Positions 51,131 to 61,214 of a DNA stretch of 64,000 nt are shown here, piece after piece. The notes under the pieces were generated by a model. That model ran no database searches, was not told the DNA's origin, and was given only the letters and a program-made list of their open reading frames with translations. Every line of letters starts with the position of its first letter. Position 1 is the first letter of the stretch. The position numbers and the translations under genes were made by a program. Origin of the DNA: Luscinia megarhynchos (Eukaryota > Chordata > Aves > Passeriformes > Turdidae); assembly GCA_034336665.1 (NCBI GenBank), contig CM067565.1, forward strand, positions 85,979,858 to 86,043,857, in the 5' to 3' direction.

Positions 51131-51191
51131 TGTGTACAGCAGGAGCTACAGCAGGGAAGGTTTCTCGGGGTAGAACCGCTGATTAAAAACT

Positions 51192-51235
51192 GGAGAGGGA
51201 AAAGGGGAGAAGGAAAGAGAGAGAGGGAAAGAGAG
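51192..51235. repeat. Purine-only tract (GA-rich)
   Basis: 44 bases of only G and A on the plus strand. It follows a block of candidate regulatory DNA and precedes a GC-rich segment with a 125-codon frame (51235-51612) that has no family motif. Confidence 0.85.
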
Positions 51236-51239
51236 TGTT

Positions 51240-51875
51240 TTTTTCTGCCTCCCAGCCCTGCCCCCAGCTGCCGGGAGGTAGGAGGTCAGGGCACTCTCCA
51301 GGGATGTGGGAGAGCCAGTTTCAATTAGCTCAGCAATGTGCTTGTGAGGGGGAATTCAGAACCCATCACCTCTTTGCTTTCAGGGGGGTCTGGCCCCCAT
51401 TTCTCCTGCAGCTCTCAGGCACCCTCCTGCTGCCTCTCCCCCCTTATCAAAAACTGAATGTGTATGTGCTTCCCTCAAAAAAACAAATTCAGGTGGGACC
51501 CCTGCAGCTCATCGGGGATCTGAGTGGACAAAACCCCACACTCACATCAACATTGGTCCAGGACCAGGGTACAGATGAATATGCTGGGGAAATGATGAAT
51601 AAAAGATATTGAAATGCAGCAATTAATTTCCGGGGAACAATTTGCTAAAGGAACATTTTACATTCTCACATTGCTCTTTTTAAAGCTCATCTTCCTGCCT
51701 CTCCTCCTCACGCTTCTCTACCTTTTGGGTATCTCACAGGAGCTGTATGAGTCACCAGAACATTGGAAAAATCTAGCAATTTCTTTCCTTTTTTAAAAAA
51801 AGGAAGAAAAAAAAGAGGGCTTGATTAAAAATTAAAATGGGAAGAAAAGAGAAGATATTCACTGAAAAAGAAGTG
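51240..51875. other. Noncoding DNA, nothing recognised
   Basis: Moderately GC-rich at first, then AT-rich with a T/A homopolymer pair near 51790-51815. The frames at 51235-51612 and 51614-51796 (plus) show no domains. Confidence 0.4.
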
Positions 51876-51879
51876 TTTA

Positions 51880-52160
51880 GACAAAGCCTGTCTGCTTCAA
51901 TTTCCCAGCTACGTAAGCTCCCTTGCCCTGAGAGTGACAGTAGATTCCATAAATTAACTGAAAATCCCTCTTCTCAAGAGCCTAAGTTATCTCTTCTTTG
52001 CCTGCAGCTCTGATTTAGAATAGGCGCTCGTTTGTTTACTGTTTTAATTAATGCTCCTTTTCAGTGTGGAATAGGGGAAGGGAAATGAACTGCCTTGATA
52101 AACAGGTGTAGCTGTTGTGTGTTATATTTGGGATCATTCAGGACTTGCAACAGATTAATC
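51880..52160. promoter_or_regulatory. Candidate conserved noncoding element
   Basis: Contains AATAGGCGCTCGTTTG, TTGTTTACTGTTTTAATTAATGC (FOX-type TGTTTAC next to a TTAATTAA core) and ACAGATTAATCAGGC. Inference only. Confidence 0.25.
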
Positions 52161-52164
52161 AGGC

Positions 52165-54915
52165 TTGACTGGACGTGAACCTCCTAGCAGAAAAGGTAGA
52201 TCAACTCTGCTGGATGCCCAGTAGGTGAGTATTATTTTAACTGCTAGCCTGTGATAGGAAAGGCTTAGAAGGACAGTCATCAGTGGAGAATATCTCTCTG
52301 TTTTCATCCAGGAAAGGAGTCTGATTCTTTCCCCCACTGCTTAACAGTTAAGGAGACCTTGACAATATAAGCCACTTTTCATCCCCCCTCTGCTTCCCCT
52401 TCTAACCTCGCTGCCTCATATTCAAGGGGAAAGAAACAAATCATCCCATTATTTTAAAAACATTTAAGTGTCACATTGGGGAAAATGCTCTCCTAGGTTA
52501 ACTATGAATGATTGAAGATTTTTTTTTTTTCTAAATGCAATATAAGTGTAATAACAGTTTAAGTGTCATGCTACACTGGGTATTGCCTTTGCACCCTGTG
52601 TAATGCCTAGCACACTCAGAGCAGAAAATGATCTTAAATCAGTCTTTTCTCAAAGAGAGTTTGAATTCTTAGCCTCAAAGGAGAATAATAGTTGAGCTTA
52701 GGTTTCTTCATTATGAAGCAGCGAAGAAATAGTGTGATTTAACTGCATCACAGCAGTAAAGCACTGTTCAGCTTATGAGTATCAAATTCCAGAAGTGACT
52801 GCGTCTTCCGCTTTCCAAATAAAGTGACATCTAAAAATATATTCCTTTACTCCACATTTTTTTTCTTGGCTTATACAATTAATATGTGTACAGAAAGCAA
52901 CATCACATTAAAAATAAGTGGAAAGGAACCAGGGAGTATCCATTTATAATATCATCCAGCTGACCTTGCCAGACTGAGGCAATGTGGGGATGTTGCACAA
53001 CAAACCAGGCAAGTGCTTTAATTTTAACTGCATTACATTAAACTACTTAGAGCTTATGGCTGTCAAATGGGAGGACCATACTCACTCATGTCTCTTGCCA
53101 GCAGACTGACTGAAAACCAGCTTTGGTGTCAGCTGTGAAGGCAAGTGCTCACCCACCTTCTTGGGAAAATATACTTTGAACACAAATGTCCTATGCCATC
53201 AGAAATACAGAGCTAGATCTAGCTTTCCTTACACTATGTCCATCAGGAGTATAGGTCCTGGAGTCAAAGACATTCAGAATATGACATAGGCAATCTTCTG
53301 TTATACCAAGACTTCTAATTTTACCCTACCATCACAATTTTACTACATGAAGGAGGGTGATGGGATGGAAAGGAAGGATAGCAGTCCTGCTGGAATGTTC
53401 TTAGCATTTTACTGACCCCCAAATACTCCCAGACATGCAAAGAGTTTTGATATATTATTATAAATGTCCTGTTCAAAGATAGCCTCGAATATCTTGCTAC
53501 AACCATCAGCTTGGGCTCCACGATGGCAGCTGATAGCCCAGCAATATCTACCATGCCATAATAAATCAGTTATCTTATCTTGTTCATAGAGGTCTGCATG
53601 CTCCCCTACCAAGATTAAAAACAGCTCAACAGGGTCTGCAAGGAAAACATTTTGGAGTTACTGCTGCATTCTCCTCTCAGGAGATTTACAGCCTCATGAA
53701 GAGGGAATTTTCAGCCTTCCAAACAGCATGGATGGAGGCCTGCAGTAGCATTTATTCACATGTCAGATTAAGGAAGGCTTTGACAAAGCCAGGCCAAGGA
53801 AATCACAACCCAGCCTATGGATTCTGAGAAATGCCCCCTGCAAATTTGGTGGGAAGATGCCTTGTTTTCCTAACAAGGTACTGCACCTGATTGTCAACAT
53901 GTATGCTTGGAACCGGTCAAATGCACTTGGCAAAAACAGCATCAGACTTGTGGGAAATCTACAAAAACCCAGATCCCAGATCCAAACCAAATAAATGGTC
54001 AACTTTCTGAAGAGAAGGTCAGTGCCAGCTGCCACACCTCACCCTGGATAGAAGTGTGCACGGGCTGGAGCAGGAATACATTTCAGTGCATTTCTCTGCT
54101 TCTCCTTTCCTCAAACACTCAGTGGGAAAACATTAGTGGGCAACTTACATGTGATCTGAATTGCCACTGTTCTGGACTTCTCCTCAGTATCCATTGACAA
54201 AACACAGACTCATCCCATACAGGAACACTCACCTTATGATTCTAAGCCAAGTAAGGGCAACCATAACCCTGATCTTCAATTTTAGGTCACAGCTAACTCA
54301 CATATGAAACAAATTACTCATAAACAAAACACAGGGATCTGAAAGTTAAGAATTAAGAAAAGACACCTCAAAAATGGAAGTTTCTTTTGTGGATCTTTCC
54401 AAAACAATGACAACTATATTTTACCGGTTACTTAAATTTACAGTATGAGAAACAGCAAGTGCTTGAAGCATATGACAGAAAACCAGGAATTCCTAAGCCA
54501 ACATGCACCAATACCTGGTATTGTCCTAGCCCCTTTTTTGCATGCAAAAGCAAAATTTGTCTCCCAAGTCTTTCCTTTATCTCATAAAATTGCATAGAGC
54601 TGTAGGCAAATGAGATTTAAATTACTTATTTTAAGAAGAATTCTGACCTTTACCAGACCAGACCCATGGAAATCCTTGGTTCCCCTGCCAAAATCTTTCT
54701 GGACCTCTAGGGCCATGCAAAGTCCCCAATGGCACGTGAGGGCAGGCAGAAGGTTTTCTCTTCTTGGGGAGATGTGCTTTGTTAAAATATGCGTTTCGTT
54801 ACAGAATAAGAATGACATGCCAGGCTGAATTCAAATACAGCTTTTGCCAGCATTTGAATCCTTCCCACCTTTTCACCAGGAATTTATTCCACTATTACTG
54901 TTTATTGTGAACTTT
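52165..54915. other. Unique noncoding DNA, nothing recognised
   Basis: No genes or repeat families seen. Frames of 60-96 codons at 52155-52337, 53321-54197 and 54582-54828 overlap on both strands without motifs. Confidence 0.5.
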
Positions 54916-54919
54916 TGTG

Positions 54920-55960
54920 GCTGAGATTTGGAAACTGACCAAAATCTAGAGCGCAAAACAGCATCCAAAAGCCAGAAGAAAAGGAGGAAGGCAGAGGCGT
55001 GGAGGCAAGTGTCAAGCTAGTTTTGCAAAGCAAATAGAGTATTATCCTTTTGTTTAAGACTTTTTATCTGCTATGTGATACTTTGCTTGGAGGAGCAGCG
55101 CATACGAAGAGCTTTCCTGCGCACCCCACCGGCCTTGATTGCTTTACTGTTCTCAGTGTAGATTTATTAAATTTTGAATTAACATGTGTTAAGGAGGTTG
55201 ATTTTGTTTGCTCTGCCACATAACTTACTTTCCTAAACACTTAGTAATAGCAGCAGTTAATCTATTGACCAATGGCTTAAGCAGCAGGTGGCTTTAAGAC
55301 CAATGGGCCAGTCCTGACAAGGCCCACAGAAATTCCTAAGGCCTCTTTGTTACCTGGGCTGGAATAGAGAAACTACTTGTTTGGAAAATGTTTCTCCTCC
55401 CACAAAACATCTTCAGTATTAAGGGTCTTTTGTTAGCAGAAGGCTGAAGAGGGGGATTATGAAGGATAGTCTGTCACACAAATTGTTTCTTCTTAGACAT
55501 ATAATGCAACCTGCATTAAAAGTTTACAAACTAATCTAATGAAATTATCATTCAAACGAAGCATGTCTCCGAACATTAAATTGACGCCCCGACCCGCCGT
55601 GCAATTTCCTCACTGGAAATCTCAAGACTGCTGCTGCTATTTCAGAGTAAAACAAGATTTTTTTTTTTCTAAAAAGCCTTCAGCACTCCTCTGTTTGAAA
55701 CAGGAACCCAGATAATCTGCAAGGGCTCATTTTCTTAGGAAACTCAGGCAGTAAAACATTAACAATTAAATTAGTTCCCATGTCTTAAGGAATCTGGAGT
55801 TAACTGTGTGTCATCTGGGTCATTATAGCCTCTCCCTGCTGTGGCATGCAAATCCACATCAGGAAAGGTGGTAGTTTTTTTTCAAATTTATTATTAAACT
55901 ATTTAGTAGAAGTCAGCAGCAGCTGCAGCAACTGCAACTTGCAGTTCTGTACTACGTTGA
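54920..55960. promoter_or_regulatory. Candidate conserved noncoding block
   Basis: Includes GAGCAGCGCATACGAAGAGC and CACCCCACCGGCC near 55100-55135, TTGAATTAACATG, CAGTTAATCTATTGACC, ATTGACGCCCCGACCCGCCG near 55579-55600 after AACGAAGC and CTCCGAAC, and a perfect octamer ATGCAAAT at 55846-55853. No open frame of 60 codons or more falls here, which is unusual for a kilobase of this window. Reads as enhancer-type DNA; inference only. Confidence 0.35.
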
Positions 55961-56130
55961 CTTAGCTGAAGGCAGTATTCAGCTGTGACTTTCTTTAAGG
56001 GAAATTTTACAGTGTGTGGTGGAGAGACAACTCTCTCCAAAAAGTGTCCATGCATGCACAGAAAAGACAGTGGCAGTTCCACTGTAGTACAGAAATGGTG
56101 TTTGGGGAGTAAATGGGGTACCTTTGGGGT

Positions 56131-56172
56131 AGCTTTTATTATTATTATTATTAATTATTATTAGCTTTTATT
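56131..56172. repeat. (ATT)n microsatellite between 10-bp direct repeats
   Basis: An ATT run at 56138-56163 with one slip is bracketed by AGCTTTTATT at 56131-56140 and again at 56163-56172. The flanking copies may come from slippage or from a small insertion. Confidence 0.75.
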
Positions 56173-56224
56173 TTGTCTCCCAAGCTTTCTGTGTTGTCCC
56201 CATCCAAGTTAGGAAAAATACAAC

Positions 56225-56335
56225 ACCATGTGGTGTGAATGTGCATATATGTGTTTGTGTACACGCATAGATGTATAGACATACCTCTATCTGAATACAC
56301 ACACAGACACATGCATATATATACACTCTGACTCC
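56225..56335. repeat. TG-rich and CA-rich arms, imperfect inverted repeat
   Basis: A TG-rich arm (GTGCATATATGTGTTTGTGT, about 56240-56260) is followed some 40 bp later by a CA-rich arm (ACACACACAGACACATGCAT, about 56297-56316) that is roughly its reverse complement. It is simple-sequence in character and could fold, but pairing is imperfect. The minus-strand frame at 56168-56434 runs through it and is an artefact of the repeat. Confidence 0.5.
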
Positions 56336-56595
56336 TGAACTACAAATACAGTCCCCCATTCTCTGTATCATAAATAACAGTTGCAAACAGCTGCCTTGCA
56401 GCACATTAAAAAAAATAGAAATAAGAGAAGTCAAGTCACAAAATATTCTGTAGCCTGATTTCCATTTGTTGAGGTTTCTTCATCACCTGAATTGTGTGTC
56501 TATCTATATGTTGTGTACACACGTCCATATATGTCATATATATATCTGCACTTACATGCAACTTTTATTTAAGATCTTTATACTTTGGGGACCTT

Positions 56596-56641
56596 GATCT
56601 CATCTGGCGATGAGATCCAGTAGCACCACTAGGTGCTACTG
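56596..56641. repeat. Two abutting perfect stem-loops
   Basis: First hairpin at 56596-56617: stem GATCTCATC / GATGAGATC, loop TGGC. Second at 56618-56641: stem CAGTAGCACC / GGTGCTACTG, loop ACTA. Nine and ten pairs, both perfect, both with four-base loops, no spacer. AATACAACTAATTAATATT follows. It may be the conserved end of an old retroposon or a structured RNA element. No family assignment can be made from sequence alone. Confidence 0.75.
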
Positions 56642-57460
56642 TAATACAACTAATTAATATTATTTTTACTGCTAATAATAACAGCAGTGTTTACTTTTAG
56701 CATGTTCTCACTATTGCCAACATATGTTTCTATATTCTTTAATTTTCTCATTCTTTGCAGCACAAATGCTAAAAGGTATCCTAATTAACTGCTCAACATT
56801 GACGCACTCTCATTTAGTTTTTCTCTCAAACTTATTTATTAGGCTTTGGTTATCAGTAGGAGAGTTTCTAGCACTGAGACTGCCAGGATTTACTCTAAGC
56901 CTCTTAGTCTGATGTTTCCATGGCCCTGGCTCTCTGTGTAGAGAAGCTAAGAAAACCATACATACAGCTTTTGACCCCCTTTATTTCAAGTCATCTAGAG
57001 CAGATGTGAGTTTCTTTTTCTTTGGGGGGGTGGGAGGTAGGGGATGGAGAGAAAGGCACCTGATTATTAAATAAGCTGGGGAAAATGCTGATTTTTAGCC
57101 AGAGCTTGTGGAGCACTTCTGAAGAATTTTTTTTGTCTGAGACTGCATAACTGGATTCCAACATATTTTCAAGGCATTTCTCTGAACCATTGAATTCCCA
57201 TGAGTAACAACAGGAACACCTTTGTCTGATTTCCACACCGAAGGCTTCCCCAGGGACCTACAGCCAAAGCAAGTCAGAAAATGTAGGAAGGCATTCCCTC
57301 TGCAGCTGCCCCCCAGGAACCCAGTGCTCCTCCAGCCTCTGGTCTGTGTAGGACACCCTCTTCTGCCCTGCACCTGCAAGAGAGGGGCTGTTCCCAGTCT
57401 CCCTCCCTCCCTGTTACCCTAGTCAAGCACTCAGTACTCTCTTTTTTTCAGGGAGTGCAT

Positions 57461-57540
57461 TTGTTTCTTCCTCTTTTTCTCCCTTTCTTTCTCTCTTGCT
57501 GCCTGCCTTCTTTCTTCCCTCTTTACCTTTTCTCTCTCTG
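57461..57540. repeat. Polypyrimidine (CT-rich) tract
   Basis: About 80 bases almost wholly C and T with two brief breaks (GCTGCCTGCC and the TTTACC portion). It gives a Lys/Glu/Arg-rich spurious frame on the minus strand (57423-57620). Confidence 0.8.
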
Positions 57541-57544
57541 GTTT

Positions 57545-60425
57545 TAAAAATATTTTCTAAGAGGTGAGGTCTCTCTTCGCTAACTCGACACCTAATTAGA
57601 GCCATGAAAATTAGCTGCATTCACTCTGGCTTTAGTCCTGGCAAGAGAATTGGCCCACTTTTCAAGGTGCCAAATTGAAGGCTGAATCCAGGTGTGGTCA
57701 GAGGCAAGGGGATTATTTTCCTCCCATGGGGTGCAAACAAAAGCCTGTGCTAGGGATAGATGGGGTGGGGACAATGTTGCCCACAGGAGGGCTAAATGCT
57801 GCTGACATTTGAGCCCTCAGCACACTCAGCACTGGGCTGGGTCACAGCTTCCACAGCCTGAGGAGTTGTGTCAGAGATGGCAGCAAGGGAGGGCTCTGTG
57901 TTCCATGGCAAGGACAGAACTAAGGGTGGAGAATCCCGAAGGTATGGCAAGTCCCAAGGAAAAGTGGGTACTGATGAGTTTGGGAGACAAAACCACAGCA
58001 TGTGTGTGCAGGTTTTTCCATACTCTCCAGCAACATCCTAACTCCTGTTGTGTTCCAAAGTCTTTATGTTATCCAGCTATCTAAGCACCAGTGAACAGCA
58101 GGGGAGTAAAACAGGTCATGCTTCATCTGATGGAATAAAGCTGGCTGGCTGACTGAAAAGTCAGAAGGTGCAGGTCAGTGTGGATAACCTCACTTCTGTT
58201 ATCCTATCAAAAGGAGAAGATGTAGCTTTCCTCACTACCCTTGAAGAGTACAAGCATTGACTGAGGAGGCAGCAAAGTTAGAATCTCAGAGGATGTCTGC
58301 ATGTTGCCAATTTTACTTCAGAAATAAAGGAATCTCTTGTTTGAATAGAGCTCTACCACATCCTGTAAATTGTTGTTGCCTGTGCACTACCATCCTGCAT
58401 CCTCAGAAGCCACCCTTTTACCTCCTCCTGTGGATGCAGAGCATAGAGCACACAGTCCTTGAGGAACTCAAGTAGTGGGAAACAGGGGTGGATCAGACTC
58501 CCTGAAAATCAAATATCACAACCATAACCAGGAAGAAAAATGAGGAAAATAACACCTGATACTAGTCTGCTCTGATTTTTTCTTGAGCCCTGACAAGTGA
58601 TATAATGTATGACACCATGGCCTGGACTGGGGAGCTTCAGACCTTCCTAGATCCTTCAGAAAAAAAAAGCAAACCACCTGTTTTTAATGTTAGAAGTATG
58701 GAAACTTCAAACAGAATTTCCATTGTTGCTGTTTTGCCTTCCCTGATGCACTAAAACCAATTAGTGAAGCCTCAGAAGGGACAAGATTGTGTGGAATGCC
58801 CCACTGCAATTATTCTGTGGAGAACAGGGTTATCTCCACTGCCATGCATCTGCATCTTTCACTGTTATTTCTTTAGGGTGGGCTATATGTGAAATAGTAA
58901 CAAACAACCCTTCATTCTTCCCTCCAGACCCTTCAAATTTGGCTATGCTTTGCTGTTCACCTTTGCAATGAAGCCCTATCACCACTATAGCTCTTTAAAA
59001 GGGTCATGGGGAATTACAGCAAAGTGGTACAGAAAGGTAAAGATGTCAAGTGAATTATATTAGCAGAAAAAGAACTGCACAGTAGGTCAAGGTTTGGGCA
59101 ACAGCAGGGAGATTTTTGTTAAGATAACATTACTCCCAGTGGTAGTGACTTCCTTTGTAATCCATAGCTGCCCAGAGAGAATTGCCTCTATTCTCATGGA
59201 GTCACAGGGCCTTGCAAGAAGGTCCTATTGGGTCTCAATGCAATAGCAATTGCTTGTAGAAATAAACTTTTACTATATCAGCAGCATGAATGGGCTCTGG
59301 TGTAATGCTTTGTAATGCTTCACATTTTCAGGTTGGTTTTAAGACAATTATCAGAGCCCTTTTTCAAAGCTAAATGGAGGTTTGTGCAGTTTTGTCTTCC
59401 TTTAGGAAGAGTAAAGGGGCAGAAGTTTCTGAATTATATCCCAGATAAATCAGAAGAGAAAAAGGTCTGGTCCAGCACAGGAGAATCTACAGCCACTGGT
59501 TATGTGTGTATTGCACACAAACTCAAGAGCTCCTTGGGAGGACTTAAGTTCAAACACAGGCTAGAAGCAACCTTCAGGGAAGGCCAAGAGAAAAGGTTCA
59601 AGCTGATGGTTTAGCACAAGTCCATGGCACAAAAAACAAGCCCATGGCATTCCACACACCCTATCTAAGAATGTAGCAAAAAACCCTGGTCATCAGGTCC
59701 CAAAGCTACCCACTGCAGGATTTGGATTTATAAGCAGCCTACCCTTAGACTACTTTCCTGAGAGAGAAAGCTCACACAGGCCAAGACTGGACATTTGCAC
59801 ACAAACAATAGGACTTTCATTGGCCATAGTGTAGTTGGCCAGAGCCAGGACAGGAAGCACAAATACCTTGAGTGTATTCCTTGGCTTGGCACACTGAGGT
59901 CAACATAGATGAAGCCAGTTCCTGTACTTTAAGCATAAAAAATGCATTTCAGAGCACCATATTGCTACATCGATATTTTTAAAATGAATGTTTAAAGTCA
60001 CATTTCTCTCCTCATTTGAAAGAGCTTTTTCAACACTTCATGAAAAGCTCAGATTTCTGAATATTCTGATATATCTCCATGTTGCCTACACTGAGAATAT
60101 GCCCAGATTCAGCATTACATATTAAATTTATTCTTATTTCTATGCTATGAAAAGATAAGAAATCAGCAAAGGGGAATACTAACAACAATCTAGATCTTAT
60201 GAGACTTTTTAAATATCCTTTTTTTGCACAGTTCTGGTGCATATGGACTCACTCTAAGCCATAACTGTCCTATAGCTCATAAAATGAGCATTATATCGCA
60301 TTTTAGATAGAAGTCAGCAGGAACAAAGCTACTGAAACGGATGAATAAACAAATTGTTGTTAAGGCTACACACATCAGACTCTAAATAGCAGTAGAAAAA
60401 TGTGCTGTGCTTCTGCAACTCAAAT
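57545..60425. other. Unique noncoding DNA, nothing recognised
   Basis: No gene or repeat family identified. Frames of 60-99 codons on both strands lack motifs. A short duplicated phrase TAATGCTTTG occurs near 59302-59321. Confidence 0.5.
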
Positions 60426-60431
60426 ATCTGA

Positions 60432-61208
60432 TTGAACCATGATCTGAACTGTTCATGCAAGTGTTCACTTCAGCTTGACCCTGTTTGGCGCAGGTGGGAA
60501 GCACCGTGTGTCAGAGTAGCAGGTAAAATGGCTGGTGGCTCTGGGACAGGGGAATCCCATCCAGCAGCAGTAACAGCATGGCTGTATGGTGATAAAATGC
60601 CCCTGCTTACTGGCAAGAGTGGTTACCTAGGGAAAACACATTCCTATTCACCTCATCAACATGAGGTAGATCGCTCTGAAGGCAGAACCGGAGCTCGTGT
60701 AGGATCATATGCTGCCTTTACATCATTTCTTGAGTCCAGACAAGCCAACACACCACTAGGTGAACCCTCCCAGCACTCAGCATTCCCTGCTGCTCCTGCC
60801 CCTTCTATCTTTCTTGGTGAGCACACATGGCACATTCCATCCACATGGCACATCCCATGGATGCACTGCAACACAAATAGGAGCCCAGACCTGGGCTCCT
60901 CAACATACACAGGTCTGTGGTCAGCAGGTTCCTGTGCCTGTGGTTATTGGGCACTGGAAAGTGTGAAAGTGGTACCAATTCTGCTCCTCTGGAGAAGGTT
61001 TCAGGGTGCTCAGTCTTACCTGCATCCGCGCTGTGGCCGTGCTGCTCTGCAGGGTCTGTGCTGCCCTTCCGAGTGCTGGCGCGCTGTCTCATCGAGCTCC
61101 GTGCCTGTTAGGATTATCCACTGTCCTGTGATGAGCCCACCTGGAACAGCTTTGCTCTCACTTCTCATTTTTGGGCACAAGCACTGCCTTCTTAATGCCA
61201 TCACCTGA
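60432..61208 (+). other. Longest open frame (258 codons), unrecognised
   Basis: An uninterrupted frame from ATG at 60432 to a stop ending at 61208, about twice as long as any other frame in the window. The product begins MNHDLNCSCKCSLQLDP. It has no recognisable domain, signal peptide or transmembrane segment. A short internal duplication (HTWHIPSTWHIPWMH) comes from a DNA tandem repeat of CACATGGCACAT units at about 60825-60855. Local GC is higher than average, which lengthens random frames, and minus-strand frames (60656-60910, 60805-61092) overlap it. No polyadenylation signal or promoter decides the matter. Probably not a gene; a lineage-specific or degenerate gene cannot be excluded. Confidence 0.12.
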
Positions 61209-61214
61209 CAGGGT

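Noticed and set aside
51235..51612. 125-codon plus-strand frame
   Set aside because: It begins at the end of a purine tract in GC-rich sequence, with no family motif.
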